The notes: a model not told the origin generated them from the sequence alone. 45,681 nt of DNA from Pseudonocardia sp. (GCF_029263155.1 NZ_JAJCYB010000106.1:1-45681); one strand, 5' to 3'; positions 15,723 through 24,986 are shown, counted from the stretch's first letter. A program made the numbers and translations.

Positions 15723-16109
15723 TCAGGCCGGGGAGGCGGTCGGGACCCCGTGGGTCCGGGCGGCCTCGGCCAGCCGGTCGTCGTAGGTGAGCAGGACGTC
15801 GACGTCGTCGCGGATCAGCAGGGCCGTGGCGAGGTGGATGGCGTCGTGCGAGCGGAGCAGTGGATCGGGCAGGCGGCTCGCCGACTCCAGGAGCGCGCCG
15901 GACATCTCGAGGACGTCGACCCGGTCGAGTGCCACATCGACCTCGGGGAGCTTCCGCGGATCCCGGCGCAGCACGCCGCGCCGGGCCTCGACGACGAGCA
16001 GCGCGCTCGACACCAGGTCGCCGCGTTCGCCGATGAGTCCGCGCAGCGCGGGCGACTCGGCCTCGTCCCGGACGAGCTTGAGGAACGCCGAGGTGTCGAG
16101 GTGGATCAG
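15723..16109 (-). CDS. vapC: VapC-family PIN-domain toxin (CTG start proposed)
   Basis: This 128-residue protein has the complete PIN ribonuclease set: LDTSAFLKL at the N-terminus, SSALLVVEARRG, RSHDAIHLATA and LLTYDDRLAEAA, giving the acidic residues that bind Mg2+. The first in-frame ATG/GTG/TTG would be GTG 16013, which would remove the catalytic LDTSA strand. Upstream of that, the frame is open to a stop at 16122-16124 and contains no ATG, GTG or TTG. The CTG at 16109-16107 overlaps the antitoxin stop as CTGA and gives the family N-terminus LIHLDTSAF. I therefore propose a CTG start coupled to vapB translation. Confidence 0.82.
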   Translation of the reverse strand: MIHLDTSAFLKLVRDEAESPALRGLIGERGDLVSSALLVVEARRGVLRRDPRKLPEVDVALDRVDVLEMSGALLESASRLPDPLLRSHDAIHLATALLIRDDVDVLLTYDDRLAEAARTHGVPTASPA

Positions 16110-16399
16110 TACCGCTCCTCGTCACGCATCTCCTGCAGGACCTCGGACAGCGTCCTCTCACCGGGTTCGTAGGCCGGAAGGGGGCGGAGATCGGTGATCC
16201 CACGCCGACGGGCCAGCCGCACCTGCCCGGCCGCCACCATGCGCTCGAAGGCGGAGCCCGGCTCCTCCGCGGGGACGAGGTAGGCGACCAGCTTCCCGCG
16301 CTCGGTCACCGGCACCCGCAGGCCGGCCTTGGCCATGGCGACGTACCGCGAGGCGTGCTGGCGCAGCTCGCGGATGCCGATGCCTTCGGGCTCACCCAT
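16106..16399 (-). CDS. vapB: VapB/Phd-type antitoxin
   Basis: This 97-residue protein begins MGEPEGIGIRELRQHASRYVAMAKAG and continues VPVTERGKLVAYLVP, the Phd/YefM-type N-terminal DNA-binding domain. Its C-terminal half (residues 50-97) would wrap the toxin. Its stop overlaps the proposed toxin start by 4 bases. The pair should bind its own promoter just upstream of 16399. Confidence 0.88.
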   Translation of the reverse strand: MGEPEGIGIRELRQHASRYVAMAKAGLRVPVTERGKLVAYLVPAEEPGSAFERMVAAGQVRLARRRGITDLRPLPAYEPGERTLSEVLQEMRDEERY

Positions 16400-16429
16400 G
16401 TGGCGAGAGTAGCGCTGGGGTGCTACTTC

Positions 16430-17056
16430 TCAACCGCCTTTCGCGATCCACTCCTCCAGGTGCGGGGCCTCGTCGCCGATGCTGGTGGCGTCGCCGTGGC
16501 CGGTGCGCACCGTGGTCGCGCCGGGCAGTGTCAGCAGCGTGGTGCGGATCGAGTCGATGATCGTGTCGAAGCTCGAGTACGACCGCCCGGTGGCGCCCGG
16601 GCCACCCTGGAACAGGGTGTCGCCGGAGAACACGGTGCCCAGCTCCGCGGAGTAGAGGCAGGACGAACCGGGCGAGTGCCCGGGGGTCTGCAGGACGCGC
16701 AGCTCGATGCCGCCCGCGGTGAGGACCTGACCGTCGGCCAGCTCGCCGTCGGGCTTGCGGTCGGGCCAGGTCATGTCCCACAGGACCTGCTCGGCCGGGT
16801 TGAGCCAGATCGGCGCGGAGAACCGGTCGGCCAGCGCGGGGGCCTGGTTGACGTGGTCGTCGTGGGCGTGGGTGCAGACGATCGCCTTCACCGTGCGCCC
16901 GCCGACGGCCTCGGCGATCTTCTCGGCGTCGTGCGCGGCGTCGATGACGAACACCTCGCGCTCGTCCCCGACGATCCACACGTTGTTGTCGACGTCCCAG
17001 GTGCCGCCGTCGAGGGAGAACGTGCCGGACGTGACCAGGTGGTCGATCGGCCCCAT
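16430..17056 (-). CDS. MBL-fold hydrolase, partner of mycothiol formaldehyde dehydrogenase
   Basis: This 208-residue metallo-beta-lactamase-fold protein has THAHDDH at residues 62-68, followed by TPGHSPGSSCLY, FSGDTLFQGG and the late metal ligand in RTGHGDATS. The ATG overlaps the stop of the upstream dehydrogenase by one base (TGATG). An MBL-fold gene next to the mycothiol-dependent formaldehyde dehydrogenase is common in actinobacteria. It may hydrolyse S-formylmycothiol to formate and mycothiol; this activity is inferred from context. Confidence 0.88.
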   Translation of the reverse strand: MGPIDHLVTSGTFSLDGGTWDVDNNVWIVGDEREVFVIDAAHDAEKIAEAVGGRTVKAIVCTHAHDDHVNQAPALADRFSAPIWLNPAEQVLWDMTWPDRKPDGELADGQVLTAGGIELRVLQTPGHSPGSSCLYSAELGTVFSGDTLFQGGPGATGRSYSSFDTIIDSIRTTLLTLPGATTVRTGHGDATSIGDEAPHLEEWIAKGG

Positions 17057-18141
17057 CAGAAGACCACGACCGAGCGCAGGACGTCGCCGGAGTGCATCTT
17101 CTCGAACGCCGCCTCCACGCCGTCGAGCGCGATCGTCTCGCTGACGAACTTCTCCAGCGGCAGGCGGCCCTGCAGGTGCAGGTCGACGAGCATCGGGAAG
17201 TCGCGGCTGGGCAGGCAGTCGCCGTACCAGGAGGACTTGGTGGACCCGCCGCGGCCGAACACGTCGATCAGCGGGAGCTCGAGCATCATGTCCGGGGTCG
17301 GGACACCGACGAGGACGGCGGTGCCGGCCAGGTCGCGGGCGTAGAAGGCCTGCTTGAAGGTCTCCGGGCGGCCGACCGCGTCGACGACGACGTCGGCGCC
17401 GTTGCCGTCGGTGAGCGCCTGCACGGCCTCCACGACGTCCTGCTCGCGGGCGTTGATCGTGTGCGTGGCGCCGAAGCCCGTGGCCCACTCCAGCTTCCGG
17501 CCGTCGGTGTCGATCGCGATGATCGTGGCCGCGCCGGCCAGCTTCGCGCCCGCGATGGCCGCGTCGCCCACGCCGCCGCAGCCGATCACGGCGATCGACT
17601 GTCCGCGGCCGATGCCGCCGGTGTTGATCGCCGCGCCGATGCCCGCCATGACCCCGCACCCGAGCAGCCCTGCGACCTCCGGCTTGACCGCCGGGTTCAC
17701 CTTCGTGCACTGCCCGGAGTGGACGAGCGTCTTCTCGACGAACGCGCCGATGCCCAGGGCGGGGGAGAGCTCCTGGCCCGACTCGAGGGTCATCTTCTGC
17801 GCGGCGTTGTGGGTGGAGAAGCAGTACCAGGGCTCGCCGCGGCGGCACGCGCGGCAGGTGCCGTCGACGGCGCGCCAGTTGAGGATCACGAAGTCGCCCG
17901 GCGCGACGTCGGTCACGCCCTCGCCCACGGACTCCACGATCCCGGCGGCCTCGTGGCCGAGCAGGAACGGGAACTCGTCGTTGATCCCGCCCTCGCGGTA
18001 GTGCAGGTCGGTGTGGCACACGCCGCAGGCCTGGATCTGGACGACGGCCTCCCCGGGCCCGGGGTCGGGGACGATGACGGTCTCGACGGAGACGGGCTCG
18101 CCCTTCTTCATCGCGACGACCCCGCGGACGTTCTGCGGCAT
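17056..18141 (-). CDS. mscR: S-(hydroxymethyl)mycothiol dehydrogenase (mycothiol-dependent formaldehyde dehydrogenase)
   Basis: This 361-residue zinc-dependent class III-like alcohol dehydrogenase has CGVCHTDLH (Cys39, Cys42), GHEAAG (His63, Glu64), a Cys-rich structural region GTCRACRRGEPWYC, GLLGCGVMAGIGAA and the NAD fold IAVIGCGGVGDAAI. Length and motifs match MscR/AdhE2, which oxidises the formaldehyde-mycothiol adduct with NAD+ and can also reduce S-nitrosomycothiol. The coupled MBL-fold hydrolase downstream supports the formaldehyde role. It is divergent from the enoyl-CoA hydratase gene. Confidence 0.9.
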   Translation of the reverse strand: MPQNVRGVVAMKKGEPVSVETVIVPDPGPGEAVVQIQACGVCHTDLHYREGGINDEFPFLLGHEAAGIVESVGEGVTDVAPGDFVILNWRAVDGTCRACRRGEPWYCFSTHNAAQKMTLESGQELSPALGIGAFVEKTLVHSGQCTKVNPAVKPEVAGLLGCGVMAGIGAAINTGGIGRGQSIAVIGCGGVGDAAIAGAKLAGAATIIAIDTDGRKLEWATGFGATHTINAREQDVVEAVQALTDGNGADVVVDAVGRPETFKQAFYARDLAGTAVLVGVPTPDMMLELPLIDVFGRGGSTKSSWYGDCLPSRDFPMLVDLHLQGRLPLEKFVSETIALDGVEAAFEKMHSGDVLRSVVVF

Positions 18142-18245
18142 GGCTTCTCCCTCATCGATGACGGCTCATGCAAAGCCTGCCATGTGATCGAAAGACGGGC
18201 CGGACGGGTTCGGTCCGTTCCGGCTGGTGGGCGTAGGTTCGCCCC

Positions 18246-18992
18246 ATGATCGAGCGCATCGACGACGGCGAGGTCGCGATCCTCCGCCTGGCCCACGGCC
18301 CCGTGAACGCCCTGGACGCCGACCTGTGCGAGGCGGTGGCGGCGCAGTTCCGGGCGCTGGTCACCGATCCGGCGCGCGCCGTCGTCGTCACGGGGTCGGG
18401 CCGGGCCTTCTCCGCCGGTGCGGATCTGCGCCGGGTGGTCGAGGAGGGCGAGCCCTACGTCCGGCGCTTCGTGCCGTCCCTCGACGACCTGTTCCGCAGC
18501 GTGTTCGAGCTGGGCAAGCCCGTGGTGGCCGCGGTCAACGGGCACGCCATCGCGGGGGGCTGCGTGCTGGCCGCCTGCGCCGACGTCACGCTCATGTCGG
18601 CGGGACGGATCGGCGTGCCCGAGCTGGCCGTCGGCGTGCCGTTCCCCCGGGTGGCGCTGGAGGTGCTGCGGCACGCGGTCGGCGACGCCGTCACCCGCAA
18701 GCTGGTGCTCGGCACGCAGACCTACCCGGCCGACGAGGCGCGGAGCCTCGGGCTGGTGGACGAGGTGCCGGCCGCCGACGACCTGTTGCCCTCCGCCGTC
18801 GCCCGGGCCCGCGCCCTCACCGCGTCGATCCCCTCCGATACGTTCGCGGCGACCAAGGCGCAGCTGCGCCGGGACGCGGTCGAGCGGATGGCGACCTACG
18901 CCGACGAGGCGGAGTCGGTGACCACGCTCTGGATCCGCCGCGTCGAGGACGGCTGGACCCGGCGCTACCTGGATGCGGTGACGAGGAAGTGA
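18246..18992 (+). CDS. Enoyl-CoA hydratase/isomerase family protein
   Basis: This 248-residue crotonase-fold protein has VVVTGSGRAFSAGADLRRV (first oxyanion-hole segment, around residues 45-63) and PVVAAVNGHAIAGGCVLAACADV (second, around 92-114). The usual Glu pair is partly present: PELAVGVPFPRVALEVLRH places one Glu in the first position but Phe/Pro where many hydratases have a second Glu. It may thus be an isomerase or another crotonase rather than a classical hydratase. It stands alone between the mscR operon and a convergent TetR gene. Confidence 0.85.
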   Translation: MIERIDDGEVAILRLAHGPVNALDADLCEAVAAQFRALVTDPARAVVVTGSGRAFSAGADLRRVVEEGEPYVRRFVPSLDDLFRSVFELGKPVVAAVNGHAIAGGCVLAACADVTLMSAGRIGVPELAVGVPFPRVALEVLRHAVGDAVTRKLVLGTQTYPADEARSLGLVDEVPAADDLLPSAVARARALTASIPSDTFAATKAQLRRDAVERMATYADEAESVTTLWIRRVEDGWTRRYLDAVTRK

Positions 18993-19001
18993 GCCGCTCG
19001 C

Positions 19002-19565
19002 TCAGCGTGCGGTGAGGGCGGCGACCACCGCGTCGACGTAGGCCCGACCGGCGGGGGCGAGGTCCGGCGTGGCGTGCGCGAGCTGCGCGTGGCCGAGGTA
19101 TGCGGTGTAGCCGAGCAGGCTGCGTTCGCGGGCCCGGGCGCGGTCGAATCCGAGCTCGGTGAACAGCGCGGTCAGATAGTCCAGCCGCCGCCGGGTGACC
19201 CGCGCGAGCACGGGTGCCACCAGGGGGTGCGCTGCGGCGGGTTGCAGCGCCAGTTCCACGGCCGCGCCCGGCCTGCCGTACGACCCGCCCAGCGCGACGG
19301 CGAGCAGCCGCCGCAGGCGGGCCGCGGCGTCCGGCTCGTGCTCGATCAGCGCGATCACCTCGTCGGTGTCGGTGCGCTCCCAGTGCTGCAGGCTCGCGGC
19401 GAGAAGCGCGTCGCGGCCGGTGAAGTGCCAGTAGAAGCTGCCCTTGGTGGTGCCCAGCCGGGCGGCGATGGGCTCCACCGCGACGGCCGCGATCCCGCCC
19501 TCCGCCAGCGCGGCGCAGCCGGCCTCGATCCAGTCCTGTGCTGTCAACCGCTTCCGCTCCGCCAC
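19002..19565 (-). CDS. TetR-family transcriptional repressor
   Basis: This 187-residue protein has the N-terminal helix-turn-helix GGIAAVAVEPIAARLGTTKGSFYWHFTGRDALLAA and a helical ligand-binding domain of ordinary length. It starts at GTG 19565, inside a set of nested palindromes, and faces the SRPBCC-DUF2867 gene. It should therefore repress both itself and that gene. The ligand is unknown. Confidence 0.9.
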   Translation of the reverse strand: MAERKRLTAQDWIEAGCAALAEGGIAAVAVEPIAARLGTTKGSFYWHFTGRDALLAASLQHWERTDTDEVIALIEHEPDAAARLRRLLAVALGGSYGRPGAAVELALQPAAAHPLVAPVLARVTRRRLDYLTALFTELGFDRARARERSLLGYTAYLGHAQLAHATPDLAPAGRAYVDAVVAALTAR

Positions 19566-19613
19566 CTCCGTACGCTAGCGTACGGAGGTCCATACGCAAG
19601 CGTACGGAGGTGG
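19562..19613. promoter_or_regulatory. Nested palindromic TetR operator in a divergent promoter
   Basis: Bases 19565-19588 form a perfect 24-bp palindrome built on CTCCGTACGC/GCGTACGGAG. A second dyad, TACGCAAGCGTA, occupies 19593-19604. The outer arms CCACCTCCGTACG (19562-19574) and CGTACGGAGGTGG (19601-19613) are also perfect inverted repeats. The GTG starts of both divergent genes lie at or next to the edges, and the GGAGG at 19606-19610 doubles as the ribosome-binding site of the right-hand gene. Two repressor dimers could bind side by side. Confidence 0.85.
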
Positions 19614-19618
19614 CGCGC

Positions 19619-20584
19619 GTGGTGTGGAACGTGCACGAGCGGGTGATCGCCGCACCGGTGCAGGAGGTCGGTCGGCTGCTGGAGGGTCTCGGCGGCCCCG
19701 CCGACAGGATGTGGCCGGTCCCGGCGTGGCCGCCGTCGGTGCTCGACCGGCCGCCGACCGTCGGTGCGGCCGGCGGGCACGGCCCGGTGCGCTACCGCGT
19801 GACGGGGTACGACCCGGGGCGCCGCGTGGAGTTCACGTTCGATCCGCGGATCGGGCTCGACGGCACGCACATGTTCACCGTGGAGCCGGCCGGGCCCGCA
19901 CGCTGCACCGTGCGTCACGTCATCGCGGGCCGGACGGTCGGCCGGGGCCGGATCCTGTGGCCCGTCGCGTTCCGGTGGCTGCACGACGCCCTGCTGGAGG
20001 ACCTGCTCGACCGGGTCGAGCACGCCACGGCGACCGGCCCGGCCCGGTCGGCGCGCTGGCCGCCGTGGGTCCGCCTGCTGCGCCGGGCGGTCGGGGTGCG
20101 GGCCCGCACCGCGGCCGTGCCGGACACGCCCCTGCTGGCCGACGCGCTGCCGCGGACCGACTTCGCCGACGCCCACGCCATCGCCTGCGGGCCGGGGATG
20201 CCGAGCGATCCGCAGGTCTGGGCGGACGCGGTGTTCCGCGATCCACCGGGCTGGGTGCGGGCCGCGCTCGGGCTGCGCGAGGTGCTCGTCGGGTTCGTCG
20301 GGATCGCGCGGAGCGGCACGTCGTCGTTCGACACCATCGCGCGCACCGCCGACGAGGTGCTGCTGGGCACCGACGAGCGCCACCTCGACTTCCGCGCCTC
20401 GGTGCTCCGCGAGCCCGGCCGCGTCGTCCTGACCACGGTGGTGCGGATCCACAACGCGCGTGGCCGGGCCTACTTCGCGCTGGTCCGGCTCGTCCACCCG
20501 GTGATCGTGCGGGCCATGCTCACGCGCGCGGCCCACCGCCTGTCGCGCGGCTCCGATGCGCGGGCGGCGACGACACGCGCGTGA
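19619..20584 (+). CDS. SRPBCC-fold protein fused to DUF2867
   Basis: This protein of about 321 residues has two parts. Residues 1-150 look like an SRPBCC/polyketide-cyclase domain (WNVHERVIAAPVQEVGRLLEG; later VRYRVTGYDPGRRVEFTFDPR). Residues 180-310 match DUF2867 (DFADAHAI, then FDTIARTADEVLLGTDERHLDFRASVL and VVRIHNARGRAYFALVRLVHPVIVRAML). SRPBCC folds bind hydrophobic ligands; the DUF2867 role is unknown. GTG 19619 has GGAGG 8 bases upstream. The TetR operator covers its promoter. Confidence 0.8.
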   Translation: MVWNVHERVIAAPVQEVGRLLEGLGGPADRMWPVPAWPPSVLDRPPTVGAAGGHGPVRYRVTGYDPGRRVEFTFDPRIGLDGTHMFTVEPAGPARCTVRHVIAGRTVGRGRILWPVAFRWLHDALLEDLLDRVEHATATGPARSARWPPWVRLLRRAVGVRARTAAVPDTPLLADALPRTDFADAHAIACGPGMPSDPQVWADAVFRDPPGWVRAALGLREVLVGFVGIARSGTSSFDTIARTADEVLLGTDERHLDFRASVLREPGRVVLTTVVRIHNARGRAYFALVRLVHPVIVRAMLTRAAHRLSRGSDARAATTRA

Positions 20585-20681
20585 GCGCGCGGCCCGGTCG
20601 CGTCGCGGTGCCGCCGCCGTGCTCGGCGCGGGTGCACTCCTCCGGCACGACCCGGGCTGATCACCCCGCTACGGTGCCGGT

Positions 20682-21833
20682 ATGCGGAGCCTGGCGCTGG
20701 GGGTCGTGGGGGGCGCGGGACGTCCGGGGCCGGGGCGGGTGGTGGCCCGCTCGGCCGAGGGCGTCGTCGACGTCGGGTCGCTGGCCGACGTCGAGGCGGG
20801 CCCGTACCCGGAGCTGCTCGCCGCGCACACGCTCGACGCGCTGCTGGCCGCGGGCCGCCCGGCGTGGCGCGAGGTGCACGGCTGGCTGGCGGCCCGGCTG
20901 GGGGAGGACCACGCGCCGTACGTGCTGCCGCCCGCGGGCCTGCAGATGCGGCTGCCCTTCTCGGTGGCCGACTATGTCGACTTCTTCGCCTGTGAACAGC
21001 ACGCCGCCAACGCCGCGCGGATCGCGCGCCCGAGCGGCCCGCCGCTGGCCCCGAACTGGAAGCACCTGCCCGTCGGGTACCACGGTCGGGCGGGGACCGT
21101 GGCGGTGTCGGGCACGCCCGTCGTGCGGCCGTCGGGGCAGCGCGCCGCGGGTGACCTCGGGCCCACCCGCAGCCTCGACGTCGAGGCCGAGCTGGGCTTC
21201 GTGCTCGGCGGGTCGGCGGGGCCGGTGGCGATGGACGACGCGCTGGACCACGTCTTCGGGGTGGTGGTGCTCAACGACTGGTCCGCGCGCGACGTCCAGG
21301 CGTTCGAGTCGCGCCCGCTGGGTCCGCTGCTCGGGAAGTCCTTCGCCACCTCGATCTCGGCGTGGGTCACTCCCCTCGACGAGCTCGCCGCGGCCTGGGT
21401 GGACCCGCCCCCGCGCGACCCCGAGCCGCTGCCCCACCTGCTCGGTACCGCCGACCGGGGGCTCGACGTCGCGCTGGAGCTGGCGATCAACGGTGAGGTC
21501 GTGTCCCGCCCGCCCGCGATCGACCTGTACTGGACCGCCGCGCAGCTGATCGCCCACCTGACCTCGAACGGGGCCCCGCTGCGGGCCGGGGACCTCCTCG
21601 GTTCCGGGACGGTCTCGGGCGCCCGGCGCGACCAGCGCGGGTGCCTGCTCGAGCTGTCCTGGGGCGGCACCGAGCCGGTGCAGGTGGGTACGGGCGCCCG
21701 CACCTACCTCGAGGACGGCGACGAGGTCGTCATCTCCGCCACGGCGCCCGCGGTCGGGGGCGGGCGAGTGGCGCTGGGCGAGGTGCGCGGCCGGGTGCAC
21801 CCAGCATCCCGATCGGGTACGGCGCCGGTATGA
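20682..21833 (+). CDS. fahA: Fumarylacetoacetase
   Basis: This 383-residue protein cleaves fumarylacetoacetate to fumarate and acetoacetate in tyrosine/homogentisate breakdown. It has the family N-terminal domain, then the active-site segment DYVDFFACEQHAANAARI with the catalytic His, KHLPVGYHGRAGTV, DVEAELGFVLG with metal-binding acids and VVLNDWSARDVQAFESRPLGPLLGKSFATSISAWV. It is shorter than eukaryotic forms but normal for actinobacteria. No homogentisate dioxygenase gene is adjacent. Confidence 0.9.
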   Translation: MRSLALGVVGGAGRPGPGRVVARSAEGVVDVGSLADVEAGPYPELLAAHTLDALLAAGRPAWREVHGWLAARLGEDHAPYVLPPAGLQMRLPFSVADYVDFFACEQHAANAARIARPSGPPLAPNWKHLPVGYHGRAGTVAVSGTPVVRPSGQRAAGDLGPTRSLDVEAELGFVLGGSAGPVAMDDALDHVFGVVVLNDWSARDVQAFESRPLGPLLGKSFATSISAWVTPLDELAAAWVDPPPRDPEPLPHLLGTADRGLDVALELAINGEVVSRPPAIDLYWTAAQLIAHLTSNGAPLRAGDLLGSGTVSGARRDQRGCLLELSWGGTEPVQVGTGARTYLEDGDEVVISATAPAVGGGRVALGEVRGRVHPASRSGTAPV

Positions 21834-21856
21834 CCGTGCAGCTCCACCTCGACCGA

Positions 21857-22195
21857 TCAGGCCGTGGCGGTGCGGACGGGGCAGCCGGCGACGTGCTCGG
21901 CCGGCATCCGCAGCGGCCACTCGGCCCCGCACACGCGGCAGAGCCGGGCGGCGCCGCGTTCGATCAGGGGGATGATCGGGGGCCCGCCGCTCAGGGCGGC
22001 GGTGGCGAAGGTGTAGATGCTCAGCTCGGTGTCGGTCATGTCGGCACGCGGCTTGTCGACGAGCTCACGGATGCGCACCAGCGCGTAGCGCATCCAGATG
22101 TCGGTGGTCAGCGGGCCGTCGGGGACGACGAACACGGGCACTCCCAGGGCTGACGTCGGCGGCGTTGCGAACACCGGGATAGTGCACCCTAACAA
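21857..22195 (-). CDS. Small protein with C-terminal zinc-finger-like motif, unknown function
   Basis: This frame of up to 112 residues ends with CRVCGAEWPLRMPAEHVAGCP, a CxxC...HxxxC pattern that could bind one zinc ion. The middle part is rich in charged helices (MRYALVRIRELVDKPRADMTDTELSIYTFATAALS). The start is uncertain: TTG at 22195 gives the full frame, while GTG at 22141 would begin at VPVFVVPDG. I do not recognise the family. It is convergent with fumarylacetoacetase. Confidence 0.6.
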   Translation of the reverse strand: MLGCTIPVFATPPTSALGVPVFVVPDGPLTTDIWMRYALVRIRELVDKPRADMTDTELSIYTFATAALSGGPPIIPLIERGAARLCRVCGAEWPLRMPAEHVAGCPVRTATA

Positions 22196-22228
22196 GCCTG
22201 ATCGGGTGACCCGAATTGAGACGGCGCG

Positions 22229-22642
22229 TCAGGCCGGGAGCAGCGGGGCCGGCTTCCCGAGTGCGTCGGCGATCAGCGCCGGGATCGTCCGCTTGCCCGA
22301 GCCGTCGGTGGCGACCACGACGTAGACGGTGCGGCCCGCGCAGGTGACGGTCCCGTCGAGGCGGACCTCGAAGTCCAGCGCGAAGGACGTGCGGCCGATC
22401 CGCGCGGTGGAGACCGCGATGTCGACCGCGTCCTGGAAACCGACCCCGGCGCGCCAGTCGATCTCCGAGCGCACGAGCTGCACGTCGTGACCGGACTCCA
22501 GCATCGTGGCGTAGGGCAGGCCCCGATGGGCCAGGAACCCGGTCATCGCGTCGTCGAACCAGGCCAGGTACCACGAGTTGAACACGACGCCCTGGGCGTC
22601 GACCTCGAGGTAGCGGACGGTGTGCGGGTGGGTGTAGGTCAT
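22229..22642 (-). CDS. Acyl-CoA thioesterase, hotdog fold (4HBT/YbgC type)
   Basis: This 137-residue protein begins THPHTVRYLEVDAQGVVFNSWYLAWFDDAM, the 4HBT signature with the catalytic Asp in EVDAQGVVFN. Family members hydrolyse short- or medium-chain or aromatic acyl-CoAs. The start overlaps the stop of the upstream cupin as ATGA. It sits on the strand that begins with a MerR regulator divergent from fadAB, so a link with acyl-CoA metabolism is plausible. Confidence 0.88.
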   Translation of the reverse strand: MTYTHPHTVRYLEVDAQGVVFNSWYLAWFDDAMTGFLAHRGLPYATMLESGHDVQLVRSEIDWRAGVGFQDAVDIAVSTARIGRTSFALDFEVRLDGTVTCAGRTVYVVVATDGSGKRTIPALIADALGKPAPLLPA

Positions 22643-22965
22643 GCCCGGGAGCGCTCGGCGGGCGCGAAGACCACGACGATCGACAGGTCCTCGCTGACGT
22701 CGGTGTAGTGGTGCGCCTCCCCGGCCGGCACGAAGATCACCGAGCCGGGGCCGACCTCGACCTCGCGGGTGTCGCTGACCAGCAGCGCGCGGCCCCGCAT
22801 CACGACGTAGACCTCGTCCTCGGTGTGCGGGTCCTGGCTGTCCTTGCCGCCGACCGGGATGCAGTACGTGCCGACCGACAGGTGGTCACACCGGACATGC
22901 TCGCGGTACTGGTTGGGTTCACCCTCTGGCACGGCGTAGTAGCCGGCGGCCCGCAGTACCTGCAC
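22639..22965 (-). CDS. Cupin-domain protein
   Basis: This protein of about 108 residues is a single cupin barrel. The first motif is CDHLSVGTYCIPVGGKDSQDPHTEDEVYVVMRG with His and Glu ligands; the second is GPGSVIFVPAGEAHHYTD. It could bind a metal and a small ligand. I chose GTG 22965; TTG 22974, next to the MerR stop, is an alternative. Its stop overlaps the thioesterase start, so the pair is translationally coupled. Confidence 0.82.
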   Translation of the reverse strand: MQVLRAAGYYAVPEGEPNQYREHVRCDHLSVGTYCIPVGGKDSQDPHTEDEVYVVMRGRALLVSDTREVEVGPGSVIFVPAGEAHHYTDVSEDLSIVVVFAPAERSRA

Positions 22966-22975
22966 AGCCTGCAAC

Positions 22976-23704
22976 CTAACCCACCCGCTCGCGGATCGCG
23001 CGGTTGACCGCCCGCCCGAACGCGGTGACGACACCGCGCACCGTGATCGGCTTGAGCTGCGACATGGCCTCGGCCAGCCGGGTGCGCTCCTCCGCGGGGC
23101 GACCGCGGTCGCGGTAGGGCTGCAGCACGTCGTCCTGGAACATCTTCATCAGGTCCTCGGCCAGGGCCGTGGTGTGCTGCTCGATCAGCTCGTGGGCGCG
23201 GCGCCACACCTCGACGGGGAGCCCCGAGTCGAGGACGGCCAGCCCGCTGCCCAGCGTGCCGGGCCCGTGCAGTCGGAACCGCCCGGTGTCCAGGACGTCG
23301 ACGACGCCCAGGCCGACGAGCGCGTCGAGATCGGCGTCGCGCAGGGTGCGACCGGCGCGGCGGTCCAGCTCGGCCCGGTCGACGTCCTCGATGTGCTCGG
23401 GGACCCACGGGGTGAGCAGCGCGCGCTGCAGGGCGAGCTCGGCGGCACCCGCGGACTCGGGCAGCGTCCCCAGGTGGCCCTCGATGGCGGCCAGCGTGAA
23501 GCCGAGGGCGGACAGCTCGCTGACCAGCTCCAGGCGCGCGAGGTGATCCGCACCATAGAAACCGGTGCGGCCGCGCAGGGTCGGGGGCGGGAGCAGGCCC
23601 CGCCCGGCCCAGAAACGGATGGTCCGGACGGTGACGCCGCTGCGCTCCGCGAGCTGGTCGATGGTGAGTGCGATCGCCGTAGCCGGTGGCCCCATGAGTG
23701 ACAC
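22976..23704 (-). CDS. MerR-family regulator divergent from fadAB
   Basis: This 242-residue protein has an N-terminal MerR winged helix (LTIDQLAERSGVTVRTIRFWAGRGLLPPP and RTGFYGADHLARLELVSELSALGFTLAAIEGHL). The C-terminal 150 residues form an effector domain without the Cys ligands of metal-sensing MerR proteins. It is divergent from fadA, and a dyad lies between the putative -35 and -10 elements of the fadA promoter, the classic MerR arrangement. It probably activates fadAB in response to an acyl-CoA or lipid signal; this is inference. ATG 23704 or 23695 may be the start. Confidence 0.88.
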   Translation of the reverse strand: MSLMGPPATAIALTIDQLAERSGVTVRTIRFWAGRGLLPPPTLRGRTGFYGADHLARLELVSELSALGFTLAAIEGHLGTLPESAGAAELALQRALLTPWVPEHIEDVDRAELDRRAGRTLRDADLDALVGLGVVDVLDTGRFRLHGPGTLGSGLAVLDSGLPVEVWRRAHELIEQHTTALAEDLMKMFQDDVLQPYRDRGRPAEERTRLAEAMSQLKPITVRGVVTAFGRAVNRAIRERVG

Positions 23705-23717
23705 CGTAGCCCGAACC

Positions 23718-23752
23718 TTGACCTATGTGACAGTACTGCTGTAACAAAGGGT
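23718..23752 (+). promoter_or_regulatory. fadA promoter with MerR-type dyad, possibly leaderless
   Basis: TTGACC (23718-23723) is a -35-like box. TGTGACAG (23726-23733) and CTGTAACA (23739-23746) form an inverted repeat with one mismatch around a 5-base spacer. TAACAA (23742-23747) is a possible -10 with an 18-base spacer. A transcript would begin about where the ATG at 23754 lies, so fadA may be leaderless. Confidence 0.6.
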
Positions 23753-23753
23753 C

Positions 23754-24985
<1,232 letters not shown>

Positions 24986-24986
<1 letters not shown>

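Noticed and set aside
15723..16013. A shorter VapC starting at GTG 16013.
   Set aside because: It would lack the first catalytic Asp strand LDTSA, which is clearly encoded upstream in the same frame.
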